Source: Halobacterium noricense
GTDB taxonomy: Archaea > Halobacteriota > Halobacteria > Halobacteriales > Halobacteriaceae
NCBI RefSeq assembly: GCF_021233435.1
Contig: NZ_CP089468.1
Coordinates: 2,776,597-2,840,596, forward strand
DNA length: 64,000 bases
Reading direction: 5' to 3'
Shown here: piece by piece, positions 25,839 to 35,554 of the stretch
Numbering within the stretch: position 1 is the stretch's first letter
How the letters are laid out: every line of letters begins with the position of its first letter
Translations under genes and position numbers: made by a program
Notes under the pieces: generated by a model
The model's input: only the letters and a program-made list of their open reading frames with translations
Database searches by the model: none
What the model was told of the DNA's origin: nothing

Positions 25839-28568
25839 TCACTCAGCATCGGAGAACAGGTGACACGCTGCCGGGTGGGCCTCGTCGCCGAGGTGGGGGT
25901 CCGTCCGCTCGCAGACGCTCTCGAAGGTCTCGCTGAGGACCGCTTCCGCGCCGTCCCAGTCGCCCTCGGCGAGGTGGTCGAAGGACTCATCGACGGCGTT
26001 CCGAGCCTCACCGGAGAGCGGCTCCTCGAAGAACTGGTCGTGGAGGACGGCGTAGAGGTCGCTGCCGCTGTCCGCGACCGCCCGGTCCGCGGGAGCCTCG
26101 CCGGCCGCCTGCTCGCGCGCGGCGTCGAGGTCGATGTCGCGGGACTCCACGCGCTGCCGGTAGAACATCACTTCGCGGTAGCGCTCCTGCTCGATGTCGA
26201 GGTCCTCGGGCGGAATCACGGACGGACACCGCGTGCGGAAGTGACAGCCCGACGGCGGGTCGATAGGCGACGGCACGTCCCCCTTCAGGATGGTGCGGTC
26301 GCCGGTCTCGGCCAGCGGGTCGGGCTCGGGAATCGCCGACAGCAACGCGTTCGTGTAGGGGTGTTTGGGGTCGCCGAACAGCTCGTCCGTCCCCGCGACC
26401 TCCACGATTTCCCCGAGGTACATCACCGCGACCCGGTCGGAGATGTGGCGCACCACGGAGAGGTCGTGGGCGATGAACAGGTACGTGAGCCCGTACTCCT
26501 CCTGGAGGTCCTCCATGAGGTTGATAATCTGGGCCTGCACGGAGACGTCGAGCGCGCTCACGGGCTCGTCGGCGACGATGAAGTCGGGGTCGACCGCGAG
26601 CGCCCGCGCGATGCCGACGCGCTGGCGCTGCCCGCCCGAGAGCTCGTGCGGGTAGCGGTCGTACTGGCTCGGGTCCAGCCCGACCTCTTCGAGGAGTTCG
26701 ACGACGCGTTGGCGGCGATGGCCCTCCGCGAGGCCGTGAATCTTCAACGGCTCCATGACCGTCTGCCCGACCGTCATCCGCGGGTCGAGACTCGACATCG
26801 GGTCCTGGAACACCATCTGCATGTCCTTGCGCTTCTCCCGGAGTTCGGTCTTCGAGAGGGTCCCGAGGTCGTCGCCCGCGAACACGACCGTGCCGTCGGT
26901 CGGCGGGTCGAGGTGGAGGAGCGCGCGCCCGGCCGTCGACTTCCCGCAGCCGGACTCGCCGACCAGCCCGAGCGTCTCGCCCTCGTGGACGTCGAGGCTG
27001 ATGCCGTCGACGGCCTTCACGCTGGGCTCCTCGCCCGGCAAGAACCGGTCGAGCCAGCCCGACTCCTGCGCGTAGTACTTGCGCATCTCCTGGAGTTCCA
27101 CGAGCGGCTCGCCGATTTCGTGTTCGGCCGCCGTGGAGACGCCCTCCGCCCCGTACTCGCTCTCGTCGAACTCCGGGAGGATGCACTTCGAACGGTGGTC
27201 GATGTCCTCGGCGCCGTGCTGGAGGAACGGAATCTCGCCCTCGCGGCACTCGGGTTGCGCCCACGGGCAGCGGTCCGCGAAGTGGCAGCCGTCGGGCATG
27301 TCGATGAGGTCCGGGACGTTGCCCTCGATGGGCGTCAACCGCTCTTTGTCCTCGGTCGGAATCGACTCCAGCAGCGTGTACGTGTACGGGTGGCTGGGGT
27401 TGTGGAAGATTTCCTCGACGGGACCCTCCTCGACGATTTCGCCCGCGTACATCACCGCCACCCGGTCGCAGGTCTCGGCGACGACGCCGAGGTCGTGGGT
27501 GATCATCAGCACGGACATCCCGAACTCCTCTTGGAGGTCGTCGATGAGGTCCAGAATCTGGGCCTGGATGGTCACGTCCAGCGCCGTCGTCGGTTCGTCG
27601 GCGACCAGCAGCCGCGGCTGGCACGCCAACGCGATGGCGATGAGCACGCGCTGGCGCATCCCCCCGGAGAACTCGTGGGGGTACTCCTCCAGCCGCGAGG
27701 TTGCCTCCGGAATCCCGACCTCGGTGAGGATGTCGACGACGTCCTCGAACACCTCTTCGTCGTGTTCGCGGCCGCCGACTTTCGGGAGAATCTCCCGAAT
27801 CGCGTTCAGCCACGTGTCGGGCTTGCGGTCGCCGTACCGGTGGAGGCGCAGCGACTCGGCGACCTGCTCGCCGACGGTCACCGCTGGGTTCAGCGATGTC
27901 ATCGGGTCCTGGAAGATCATCCCCATCTCGCCGCCGCGCACCTTCCGCATCGCCTCCTCGGGGGCGTCCGTGAGGTCGAGGACGCCGTCGGTCACATCCA
28001 CGTCGGCCGCGTCCGCCCCGCGCAATAGTTCGGCGCGTGCATCGTCGTCCACGTAGACGAAACCGTCGTCGGCGTCGTCGATGGCGGTTTCGAGGGCGTC
28101 CGCGACGACGGACTCGGTCGCGCCGGAGTCGAGCCGGTCGGCGGCTTCGCGGACGTCGTCCGCGAGGTCGGCGGGGTCGTCGGCACCGGTGAGGTCGGCG
28201 GACATCCCGCGGAGTTCCGCGGGTGCCGACTCGACGCCTTCGCCGACGCGGAGGTCGCCGACGACTTCCCAGACGGCGTCGACGAGTTCGAACGGGTACG
28301 GGACGACGCTGCCCTCGAAGTCGCCAGCGAGGTCGGCGGCGAGGTCGGCCGCACGGAACGTCACGCGACCGTCCACGACCTCGCCCGGGTCGTCGACGAG
28401 GTCCATCGCCGACAGCGCCGTGACGCTCTTCCCGGAGCCGGATTCGCCGACGAGCCCGACGGTCTCACCCTCCTCGATGGTGAGGTCGATGCCGTCCACG
28501 GCCTTCACCGCGCCGCGTTCGGTCTCGAACTGCGTCCGCAGGCCGGAGAGCGACAGGAGGTCAGTCAC
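25839..28568 (-). CDS. Fused DppD-DppF ATPase with large insertion in the first domain
   Basis: 909 residues from GTG 28568. Two complete ATPases in one chain. The first has GESGSGKS (41-48), signature FSGGMRQR and Walker [13 protein letters not shown], and ends with the cysteine-rich [14 protein letters not shown]. The second has [29 protein letters not shown] and CHFRTRCP. In the first domain about 130 residues (roughly 76-205, from AADLAADL to DAPEEAM) separate the strand after Walker A from the Q-loop segment [14 protein letters not shown]. Opp ATPases are usually separate proteins of 320-400 residues. It is the first gene of the importer operon. Confidence 0.9.
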   Translation of the reverse strand: MTDLLSLSGLRTQFETERGAVKAVDGIDLTIEEGETVGLVGESGSGKSVTALSAMDLVDDPGEVVDGRVTFRAADLAADLAGDFEGSVVPYPFELVDAVWEVVGDLRVGEGVESAPAELRGMSADLTGADDPADLADDVREAADRLDSGATESVVADALETAIDDADDGFVYVDDDARAELLRGADAADVDVTDGVLDLTDAPEEAMRKVRGGEMGMIFQDPMTSLNPAVTVGEQVAESLRLHRYGDRKPDTWLNAIREILPKVGGREHDEEVFEDVVDILTEVGIPEATSRLEEYPHEFSGGMRQRVLIAIALACQPRLLVADEPTTALDVTIQAQILDLIDDLQEEFGMSVLMITHDLGVVAETCDRVAVMYAGEIVEEGPVEEIFHNPSHPYTYTLLESIPTEDKERLTPIEGNVPDLIDMPDGCHFADRCPWAQPECREGEIPFLQHGAEDIDHRSKCILPEFDESEYGAEGVSTAAEHEIGEPLVELQEMRKYYAQESGWLDRFLPGEEPSVKAVDGISLDVHEGETLGLVGESGCGKSTAGRALLHLDPPTDGTVVFAGDDLGTLSKTELREKRKDMQMVFQDPMSSLDPRMTVGQTVMEPLKIHGLAEGHRRQRVVELLEEVGLDPSQYDRYPHELSGGQRQRVGIARALAVDPDFIVADEPVSALDVSVQAQIINLMEDLQEEYGLTYLFIAHDLSVVRHISDRVAVMYLGEIVEVAGTDELFGDPKHPYTNALLSAIPEPDPLAETGDRTILKGDVPSPIDPPSGCHFRTRCPSVIPPEDLDIEQERYREVMFYRQRVESRDIDLDAAREQAAGEAPADRAVADSGSDLYAVLHDQFFEEPLSGEARNAVDESFDHLAEGDWDGAEAVLSETFESVCERTDPHLGDEAHPAACHLFSDAE

Positions 28569-28650
28569 TGGGCAAAATTCGCAGTCCACCCAAGAAATAC
28601 CTTGCGGGACTTGGGCAACGCTTATCCCCGGCGCTGCCCGCGACACAGAC

Positions 28651-29148
28651 ATGAACGACAACCTCGCCACCGACGGCCCGACGAACCAGCCGACGGAGCA
28701 GGGCTGGCAGGCCGTCGTCGAGGACATGGCGGCGACCGCCGAGGCGTACCGGGACCGCGGCTGGACGACGCTGGAACTCCACCCCGGCGACTCGGTGCTC
28801 GTCGACTCGGAGTTCCGCACCGGCCTCGACGTGGTGCTGCCCGGCGACGAGTACGAAGACCTCGAAGCGGTCGCCGAGGACACGACGTTCACCGACGTGG
28901 ACGTCTTTCAGGCGGCCGCTAACAGCACGACGTACCTGCTCGTCGTGGAGAAAGACCCCGACAGCGAGACCGCGGTGTTCGTGCCCGCGTACTACGACAC
29001 CGCATCCTCTGCGGAGAAGCTCGACACGATTCGCGCGAACGACGAACTCCGGCTGTTCTGCCGCCGGCTGAACGACGACTACGTTGAGTTCGTCCACGCG
29101 GACGTCGACCCGTTCCTCCCCGACGACGCGCGGCCGGACCGCGTCTAG
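28651..29148 (+). CDS. Haloarchaeal conserved protein, unknown function
   Basis: 165 residues from ATG 28651, no signal or membrane segment, strongly acidic. Conserved-looking blocks are [44 protein letters not shown], and TYLLVVEKD followed by VFVPAYY. I do not recognise a described function. It ends in a four-base overlap with the convergent gene. Confidence 0.75.
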   Translation: MNDNLATDGPTNQPTEQGWQAVVEDMAATAEAYRDRGWTTLELHPGDSVLVDSEFRTGLDVVLPGDEYEDLEAVAEDTTFTDVDVFQAAANSTTYLLVVEKDPDSETAVFVPAYYDTASSAEKLDTIRANDELRLFCRRLNDDYVEFVHADVDPFLPDDARPDRV

Positions 29149-29768
29149 TCGTCGGCGCTCGCGTCCGCGTCGATGGTGTGCCCGCAGTTCGGGCACTCCG
29201 TGCCGTCGTGGCGCAGTTCGTCGCTCGCCGACCGCACGTCCCGCATCACCGACGAGATGCGCTCCTCGGCCTCTAGCTCCTCCTCGACGGCGAGGTCGAC
29301 GCCCTCCACTTCGAGGAGGAACTTCGCGACCTCCGTCACCTCGTACATCAGGTCGTCGAGCTCGTCGGCCGTGAAGAACCCGGACATCGCGCCGTAGAGG
29401 AACGTCGCGCCCGCCATCCGGACTTTGTCCTCGAACGCCGACCGCGCCTGATTGACCGCCTGTGGGCTGTACGTGTCGGTCATGAACGGCACCAGCTCCG
29501 GGAGATTCTCGCCGATTTTCGTCATCTCCACGCCGGTCTCCGTGCGGAAGTCCGCGCAGAGCCGGGCTATCGCCCACTCGCGGGCCGTGATGTAGGTTCG
29601 GTCCCGGAGGAACTCGTTGACGCGGTCGTACTGCGCGCCGTCCATCTTCGAGAACCGCGCGTACTCGCGGACGTCCTCGGGCACGTCGTCGGTGTCGTCG
29701 GTCGGGGCCTCCGTCGGCTCGACGGCCGGCGTGAGGTCCCAGTCTGCGGGAGAAGCGCGTTCGGGCAT
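29145..29768 (-). CDS. Haloarchaeal conserved protein with C-terminal zinc-knuckle half-motif
   Basis: 207 residues from ATG 29768. A disordered acidic N-terminus (1-30) leads to a helical domain (MDGAQYDRVNEFLRDRTYITAREWAIARLCADF, in two pieces here) and ends with ECPNCGHTID, one CxxC. The body resembles a haloarchaeal DUF family (possibly DUF5806); function unknown. Confidence 0.75.
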   Translation of the reverse strand: MPERASPADWDLTPAVEPTEAPTDDTDDVPEDVREYARFSKMDGAQYDRVNEFLRDRTYITAREWAIARLCADFRTETGVEMTKIGENLPELVPFMTDTYSPQAVNQARSAFEDKVRMAGATFLYGAMSGFFTADELDDLMYEVTEVAKFLLEVEGVDLAVEEELEAEERISSVMRDVRSASDELRHDGTECPNCGHTIDADASADD

Positions 29769-30302
29769 GGCGTAGGGTTGCCGTGTTGAGCGCAAAAGCG
29801 TGTCGCCGGGAACTTCGAACGAAGTTCCCGAACGGACGAGCGGGGAACGTAGTGACCCGCGAGTCCCGGCGAGACCTCGAACGAAGTGAGAGGTCTCGGA
29901 AACGTGAACGGCGAGCGCGTGCTCGACCGGAGGGAGAGCACGTTATGGCGAACGGCGAGCAACGCGAGCCGTGAGCCGTGAGCGAAGCGACCCGTGAGCG
30001 GCGTGGGGAAGTCAGCCCAGCGAGAAGTTCCCGAAGGGAGAGCACGAAACGGCGAACAGTGAACGGAGCGTGAGTCGCGTTGCTCAGAATCCCGCAGTTC
30101 GGAGGCGACTCGCGTTGCTCAGAACCCCGCAGTTCGCGGGTCGCTTCGCTCCCCGCTCACATATTCGGAGGCGACTCGCGTTGCTCGTCGCCTCCCGGTT
30201 CACGGCTCCCTGCGGTCGCCGTTCACGTATTCGGAGACGGTTCCCTGTCGGTCACCGTCTCCCAGCCGAATCCTTTTACTCGGCGGCGCTGACAGTCCGA
30301 CT
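29769..30302. repeat. 530-base non-coding region of repeated GC-rich words
   Basis: Left part: CGAGACCTC and GAGGTCTCG arms at about 29870-29897, and many copies of GAACGGCGAGC, GTGAGCGAAGCGAC and GGGAGAGCACG. Right part: three tandem copies of a 34-base unit containing CGCGTTGCTC (near 30077, 30111 and 30175), two of them followed by AGAA-CCCGCAGTTCG words. A TATA-like CCTTTTACT lies 20-25 bases before the stress protein start. No ORF is convincing. Confidence 0.6.
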
Positions 30303-30671
30303 ATGAAAGTGCTGCTCGGCATCGGCGGCGCAGACGACTCCCTCGACGCGCTCCACGAGACTGTCGAGCGGGCGGTCGAGACCGGCGACGAGGTGACGGT
30401 GGCTGTCGTGGAGAACCCCGACAGCGACCGGTCGCCCGAGGACCTCGTGGAGGTCGCTCGGGAGACGCTAACCGAGGCCGGCCTGGCGACGGACGTACGG
30501 CAGTTGTCCGGCGACCCGGGGAGTAGTATCGTACAGTTGGCCGAGACCGAGGAGTTCGACCAGATCGTGCTCGGGGGCGGCCAGCGAAGCCCGATGGGAA
30601 AGATTCGCCTCGGCAACATCGCGGAGTTCGTGCTGTTGAACGCGCGCGTATCCGTGAAGTTGGTGCGTTAG
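30303..30671 (+). CDS. Universal stress protein (UspA) family, short form
   Basis: 122 residues. Starts MKVLLGIGGADDSLDAL, followed by a Rossmann-like fold and the C-terminal VLGGGQRSPMGKIRLGNIAEFVLLNA, which keeps the G-x2-G-type nucleotide loop in modified form. It is shorter than most Usp proteins because the helix between strands 2 and 3 is reduced. The GNAT gene starts one base after its stop codon region, so they form an operon. Confidence 0.88.
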   Translation: MKVLLGIGGADDSLDALHETVERAVETGDEVTVAVVENPDSDRSPEDLVEVARETLTEAGLATDVRQLSGDPGSSIVQLAETEEFDQIVLGGGQRSPMGKIRLGNIAEFVLLNARVSVKLVR

Positions 30672-30672
30672 C

Positions 30673-31221
30673 ATGGCCGACGAACGAGCGTACCCCGACG
30701 AGGTCGCGGACGAGTTCCCGCGGCCGCCGCGGGAGTTCGAGGACGGCGAAGGCCGACCCATCGAAGTGCGGGCGTGGGAGGGCGAGCACGGCCCGGGCGA
30801 CGACGCCTTCGAGGCGGTCGTGGAGATGTACGTGGAGTTCGACCCGGCGGACCGCGCGCAGGGCGTGCCGCCGGTCGGCGAGCAGCGCATCCGGGAGTGG
30901 CTGGAGAACCTCTTCGAGCAGGACGGCTACGACGTGCTGGCGTGGGACGACGACGAGGTGGCGGGGCACGCGACGCTCGTGCCGGACAACGAGTCGACGT
31001 ACGAGCTCGCCATCTTCGTCCACCAGGACTACCAGGGCGCGGGCATCGGCACGAAACTCATCGAGGCGCTGCTCGGCCACGGCCAGGAGCACGGCGCGGA
31101 GTACGTCTGGCTGACCGTCGAGCGCTGGAACCGGCCGGCGGTCGCGCTCTACGAGAAGGTCGGCTTCGAGACGGCGGCCGCCGAGAGCTTCGAGATGGAG
31201 ATGGCGATTCGACTGAACTGA
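30673..31221 (+). CDS. GNAT family N-acetyltransferase
   Basis: 182 residues. The acetyl-CoA loop is YQGAGIGTKLIEALL, preceded by strand ELAIFVHQD and followed by WLTVERWNRPAVALYEKVGFE, the usual motif A/B pair. A 30-residue N-terminal addition is rich in Pro and Glu. Follows the Usp gene by a single base, so both are probably made together. Acceptor unknown. Confidence 0.9.
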   Translation: MADERAYPDEVADEFPRPPREFEDGEGRPIEVRAWEGEHGPGDDAFEAVVEMYVEFDPADRAQGVPPVGEQRIREWLENLFEQDGYDVLAWDDDEVAGHATLVPDNESTYELAIFVHQDYQGAGIGTKLIEALLGHGQEHGAEYVWLTVERWNRPAVALYEKVGFETAAAESFEMEMAIRLN

Positions 31222-31266
31222 CACGGTTCGGGTAGTGTTTTCACGGGCGCGGCGGAACTTCCGGAC

Positions 31267-31560
31267 ATGGCTTCCCCCGATTGGTCCGACGAGCACATTT
31301 CTCTCGCGAACCGGTTCACCGCGCAGGTCGTGTTCGCGTGGCTCACGTTGGTCGGGATGAGTTCGGTGCTCACTCGAATGGGGATGTTCGGCGTCCTGCT
31401 CGTGGTGGTCCTGACAATCGGCGCGACGTGGCTGCTCGTCCACGCGCTGTTCACGCACGTCGACAGTCTCGTGCAGACGCGCCTCGAAGAAGCAGGGATG
31501 ACGGGAACGCCGACGAACCCGGGAGGAGACGACGTTAGCGCCGATTCGTCGTCAGACTGA
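31267..31560 (+). CDS. Small two-helix membrane protein, unknown function
   Basis: 97 residues from ATG 31267. Hydrophobic helices at about 17-37 and 40-61, then a polar tail rich in Ser, Asp and Gly. No family recognised. Its last nine bases overlap the end of the convergent stress protein gene. Confidence 0.65.
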   Translation: MASPDWSDEHISLANRFTAQVVFAWLTLVGMSSVLTRMGMFGVLLVVVLTIGATWLLVHALFTHVDSLVQTRLEEAGMTGTPTNPGGDDVSADSSSD

Positions 31561-31995
31561 GAGGACCGGCTGGCTGGCGTACAGCAGCACGTACTCGGCG
31601 GCTTTTTCGAGGACGTCGCCAGTCTCGTCGCGCAGCCCCTCGCGGGGGATGGTGAGGAAGTCGGCGTCGACGTCCGCCGCACAGTCGAGGATGACGCTGC
31701 CGGGGTGCTGAAGTTTGCGCGTCGTGGAGAACCCGTACGCGATGGTGGCGTCGACGTGGACGTCCTCGGGCGCGAGTTCCTCGACGTCGTTGAGGAACGT
31801 CCGGGTCTCGTCGGCGAGTTCCGGTTCGTCGACTTCGCCGGCGTGGATGCCGCGGCTGACCGTCTCGCCGAGGACGTACAGCGCGTGGGCGTCGGCGTCG
31901 TACCGGTCCGCGACCGCGAACGCGTACTCGGCGGCCGTGACCGAGGCGTCGGTCCCGTCCACGGGCACGAGCACGGTGTCCACTTCGAGGCTCAT
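31552..31995 (-). CDS. Universal stress protein (UspA) family
   Basis: 147 residues: VLVPVDGTDASVTAAEYAFAVAD at the start and VDADFLTIPREGLRDETGDVLEKAAEYVLLYASQPVLSV at the end (quoted in parts of the Usp core). The ATP-loop Gly-x2-Gly-x9-Gly is weak, which suggests the non-ATP-binding subgroup. Divergent from the next Usp gene with a 94-base shared promoter gap. Confidence 0.88.
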   Translation of the reverse strand: MSLEVDTVLVPVDGTDASVTAAEYAFAVADRYDADAHALYVLGETVSRGIHAGEVDEPELADETRTFLNDVEELAPEDVHVDATIAYGFSTTRKLQHPGSVILDCAADVDADFLTIPREGLRDETGDVLEKAAEYVLLYASQPVLSV

Positions 31996-32089
31996 GGCTG
32001 CGTCTGCGCGGGCGGGCTACTAAAGCGCTCCGCGTGTGCGGGCACCACTGCCGCGTGGGTTTAAGGGGCGCGGGCGCGCAGCGTCGAGT

Positions 32090-32521
32090 ATGATAGAGAC
32101 GGTGGTCATCGCGACCGACGGGTCCGAGAGCGTCGGGCGCGCCGTCGCGGTCGCGCTCGACTTCGCGGAGCGCTTCGACGCGGACGTTCACGCGCTGTAC
32201 GTCTTAGAGGAGAGTGAGGTCGAGAGCGCGCCCGCGGAGGTCCGTGAAGAGATGCACGACGCTCTCGAAGCACGCGGGGAGGAAGCCGTCGCAAGCATCG
32301 CCGAGGACGCCGACCAGCGGGTGACGACGGCGGTCCGCGAGGGGCGGCCGGCGGCGGAAATCAGCCAGTACGCCCGCGACGTGAACGCCGACGTGGTCGC
32401 GACCGGGACCCGGGGCCGCCACGGCGAGAACCGCTTTCTCATCGGGAGCGTCGCCGAGCGCGTCGTCCGGACGTGCCCGGTGCCCGTGTTGACGGTGCGC
32501 CAGCTCGACGAGAACGAGTAG
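32090..32521 (+). CDS. Universal stress protein (UspA) family, ATP-binding type
   Basis: 143 residues from ATG 32090; the upstream extension is not supported. VVIATDGSESVGRAV at the start and GTRGRHGENRFLIGSVAE with a full G-x2-G-x9-G-S nucleotide loop near the end. Third Usp gene within 2.2 kb, next to a lipoprotein gene on the same strand. Confidence 0.92.
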   Translation: MIETVVIATDGSESVGRAVAVALDFAERFDADVHALYVLEESEVESAPAEVREEMHDALEARGEEAVASIAEDADQRVTTAVREGRPAAEISQYARDVNADVVATGTRGRHGENRFLIGSVAERVVRTCPVPVLTVRQLDENE

Positions 32522-32587
32522 CGGGAGTACAGCGAGCGTCTGACCCAACGCGGGCTTTTTTCCTTCGGGAGCCTGGTCGTGTAGTCG

Positions 32588-33616
32588 ATGCCCTCCACGC
32601 GCCGCCGGTTCCTCGCGGCAGTCGGGACGACTGGTATCGCCGGCTTCGCCGGGTGTAGCGCGTTCGACGGCGGCCGTCCGGACGTGAACACCGGGAGCGG
32701 CCTGCACGCGGACACGAGTCGCGCGCTCGACGACGAAGCCGTGTACCTCGCCGGCGACACCAGTGACCTCCCCGACCCGCCGAAGACCGCGGAGGCGGTC
32801 GCGGGGGCCGACGTCGTGCTCGCGACGCCGAGCGCGGATCGCGCGGACCTCACCCGAGCGCTGCGGGCGGACAAGCCCGTGGCGTTCGCGGGCGGCGGCG
32901 CGCAGGCCGCGCTCCGCGACCTGCTGGAAGCCGCCCGCGGGGAGTACACGTTCGGCGTCGAGGCAGTTCGCGCGAGGCCCGTCGAGACGGTCGTGGCGGT
33001 TCCGGGCGGGAGTGGGACCGTCGAGACGTACACGTGCGTCGCCGAGGGCGGGTGGGCAGACCCCGTACTCGACCCGCTCGGGTGGGCGCTCGCGGGCCGC
33101 GTCCCCGAGTGTGACACGTTCGTCCCGGAGGCGTCGACGGACGATAGTTTCGAGTACGTGGGCGCGGCGAACGTCGTCGGCTGCCTCGAAACCGGGGAGG
33201 CGTACGCCTCTCGAACGGCCGCATCCGCGGCCGAAACCGACGTCGGTCGGTTCGTGCGCTTGCAGACCGCGGTACACGCGTCGGCAGGCGACGGCTACGC
33301 CGTCGAGGAAGCCGTTCGGGAAATGGACCTCCCCGACGACCAGAACATCGACGACCTGTACCCGAACGGATACGCCGAGGATGACGTGGGAGTGGTGAAC
33401 AGCTCCGACAATCTCCGGAGCCAGTTCGAAATCGTGGTGACGCCCGCGTCCGACCGCGCCCGGAGCGCGCTCACCGGCTGTGGCGGCTTCCGGACCGAGG
33501 GCGCGGTCGGCTACGACTACCGCAGTAGTTTCCAGTGGAAACGCGACCGGCTGCTCGGGAGCAACCGCCACTATGCGAGCGCGACGGGCCGCGGCGAGTG
33601 GCACCTCGGCGGCTGA
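32588..33616 (+). CDS. Tat lipoprotein, unknown function
   Basis: 342 residues. Twin-arginine signal STRRRFLAAVG and lipobox GFAGC near residue 22 indicate export and anchoring. The rest lacks a known domain: a Rossmann-like GADVVLATPSADRADLTRAL segment, four cysteines outside the lipobox, and an Asn/Asp-rich DQNIDDLYPNGYAEDD block. Related proteins occur only in haloarchaea as far as I can tell. Confidence 0.7.
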   Translation: MPSTRRRFLAAVGTTGIAGFAGCSAFDGGRPDVNTGSGLHADTSRALDDEAVYLAGDTSDLPDPPKTAEAVAGADVVLATPSADRADLTRALRADKPVAFAGGGAQAALRDLLEAARGEYTFGVEAVRARPVETVVAVPGGSGTVETYTCVAEGGWADPVLDPLGWALAGRVPECDTFVPEASTDDSFEYVGAANVVGCLETGEAYASRTAASAAETDVGRFVRLQTAVHASAGDGYAVEEAVREMDLPDDQNIDDLYPNGYAEDDVGVVNSSDNLRSQFEIVVTPASDRARSALTGCGGFRTEGAVGYDYRSSFQWKRDRLLGSNRHYASATGRGEWHLGG

Positions 33617-33669
33617 CCGCCTACCCACCGAACCACTGGGTTCTTTGCGCGGCCGCGCCTCCGGCCGGT

Positions 33670-34749
33670 ATGGAAGATTGGGTCATCGAGGACGAGGACA
33701 TGCCGCCGGAGCGGAAGTCGTTGCTCCCCGGCAAGGGCTTCTTCATCCCGGACAGCATCCACGAGGAGCGCAAGGACCGAGAGATTCGAGAGGAAGCGGC
33801 GGGCGCGGACGTGCTCGTCGTCGCGGACCCGGACGCCGACGGGATGGCCTGTGCGGCCATCGTCCGCGAGGTGTACGGCGACGCGGCGCTCGTGCCCGCG
33901 GGCCCGCACGAACTCGAAGACGGCCTGCGGCGCGCCGCGGAGTTCGGCGAACTCGACTGCACGGTGTACGTCTGTGACCTCTGCCCGGACAAGTACGCGT
34001 ACGTCGAGGACGAACTCGCGTACCTCGTCGAGCACGCCAGCGACGTGCACTGGTACGACCACCACCAGTGGACCGAGGACACCGAGGCCGCCGTCCGCGA
34101 GGCGGGCGTCGACCTCGTCGTCGGCGACTCCGAGGAGGAGTGCACGGCCGACGTCGCGGTGCGCTCCATCGACGCGGACCTGCCGCGGTACCTCAAGGAG
34201 CTGGCGGCGGTCACCCGCGACCACGACCTCTGGCTGAAGGAGGACCCGCGCAGCGACGACCTCGCGGACTACTCCTACTGGGTGGACACCGACGAGTACA
34301 TGGAGACGATTCAGGAGCACGGCCCGGACCTCCCGGAGGACGTCATGGAGTTCCTCGAAGAGCGCCGCGTCGAGAAGAACGACTTCATCGACCGCGCGGT
34401 GTCGCGGGCGTCGCTGCGCGAGGTCAACGGCTGGACCGTCGGCGTCACCTACGGCCGCTGCTCGCAGAACGAGGTCGCCGAAGCGCTCCGCGAACAGGGA
34501 GCCGACGCGGCAGTCGTCGTCAAGCCCTCCGGGAGCGCGAGCATCCGCGGCACCGAGGAGTTCCAGCGCGCCCACGAGGTCGCTCGCCAAGTGAACGGCG
34601 GCGGCCACCCGAAGGCGGCGGGCTGCAAGCCCGACATCTACGAGGACATGCTGGACTACGCGAACCACTGGACGTCGCAGGGCGCGACCGCGAAACAGGT
34701 CATCCTCGACGGGTTCCGCAATCTCGACCCGGAGGACGACGACGAATGA
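33670..34749 (+). CDS. DHH family phosphoesterase (RecJ-like)
   Basis: 359 residues from ATG 33670. The DHH domain has VADPDADGMACAA and WYDHHQWTED (the DHH triplet), then TRDHDLW; the DHHA1 domain ends with GGGHPKAAG, the substrate-binding glycine loop. Such proteins cleave nanoRNA, oligonucleotides or cyclic dinucleotides, or degrade ssDNA. The stop overlaps the start of the BtpA gene (ATGA), so the pair is translationally coupled. Confidence 0.9.
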   Translation: MEDWVIEDEDMPPERKSLLPGKGFFIPDSIHEERKDREIREEAAGADVLVVADPDADGMACAAIVREVYGDAALVPAGPHELEDGLRRAAEFGELDCTVYVCDLCPDKYAYVEDELAYLVEHASDVHWYDHHQWTEDTEAAVREAGVDLVVGDSEEECTADVAVRSIDADLPRYLKELAAVTRDHDLWLKEDPRSDDLADYSYWVDTDEYMETIQEHGPDLPEDVMEFLEERRVEKNDFIDRAVSRASLREVNGWTVGVTYGRCSQNEVAEALREQGADAAVVVKPSGSASIRGTEEFQRAHEVARQVNGGGHPKAAGCKPDIYEDMLDYANHWTSQGATAKQVILDGFRNLDPEDDDE

Positions 34750-35543
34750 GTTTGGGGTTCGCACGCGAACGACCCATCGTCGGCATGGTCCACCTCGACG
34801 CGCTGCCGGGCGCACCGGGCTTCGACGGCGACCGTGCGGGCATCCGCGAAGCCGCGCTCCGTGACGCCCGGAGGCTCGAAGCGGGCGGCGTCGACGCGAT
34901 TCTCGTGGAGAACTTCGGCGACGCGCCGTTCTACGCCGACGACGTGCCGAAGCACGTGGTAGCGTCGATGGCGGCGCTCGGCCGCGACCTGCGCCGCGAG
35001 ACCGACCTGCCGCTCGGCGTGAACGTCCTGCGCAACGACGCCGAAGCGGCGATTGCGGTCGCCGCGGCGGCGGACGCTGACTTCGTGCGCGTGAACGTCC
35101 ACACGAGCGCGCGCCTCACCGACCAAGGTGTCGTCGAGGGCCGGGCAGCCGAGACGCTCCGGTTGCGCGACCGACTGGACGCAGACGTCTCGATCCTCGC
35201 AGACGTCGACGTGAAACACTCCGCGTCGCTCGCGGAGCGGCCGCTCGGCGAGGAAGTCGCGGAGCTCGTCGAGCGCGGGCTCGCGGACGGGCTCGTCGCC
35301 AGTGGCTCGGGCACCGGCGAGGAAGCCAGCCTCGACCACGTCAGTGACGTCGCCCGCGCTCGTGACGAACTCGACGCCGACGCGCCGCTGTTCGTCGGCA
35401 GCGGCGTCACCCGCAAGACGGTCGCTGAGACGCTGGGCGTCGCGGACGGCGCCATCGTCGGCACCGCGCTGAAGGAGGGCGACGAGACGACCGCGCCCGT
35501 GGACGAATCCCGGGTTCGGTCGCTCGTCGACGCGAAGGAGTAG
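34746..35543 (+). CDS. BtpA family protein (TIM-barrel)
   Basis: 265 residues. Marks: PIVGMVHLDALPGAPGF at the start, GGVDAILVENFGDAPF, LGVNVLRNDAEAAIAVA, FVRVNVHTSARLTDQG, and GTALKEGDETTAPVD near the end. In cyanobacteria BtpA aids photosystem I assembly; in archaea the role is unknown and probably enzymatic. Coupled to the DHH gene before it, which suggests a shared nucleotide-related task, but that is inference. Confidence 0.88.
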   Translation: MSLGFARERPIVGMVHLDALPGAPGFDGDRAGIREAALRDARRLEAGGVDAILVENFGDAPFYADDVPKHVVASMAALGRDLRRETDLPLGVNVLRNDAEAAIAVAAAADADFVRVNVHTSARLTDQGVVEGRAAETLRLRDRLDADVSILADVDVKHSASLAERPLGEEVAELVERGLADGLVASGSGTGEEASLDHVSDVARARDELDADAPLFVGSGVTRKTVAETLGVADGAIVGTALKEGDETTAPVDESRVRSLVDAKE

Positions 35544-35554
35544 GACGGGAACGG

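Noticed and set aside
25794-28028. 744-codon plus-strand frame over the fused ATPase
   Set aside because: Same mirror effect; no motif, and both ATPase domains on the other strand are complete.
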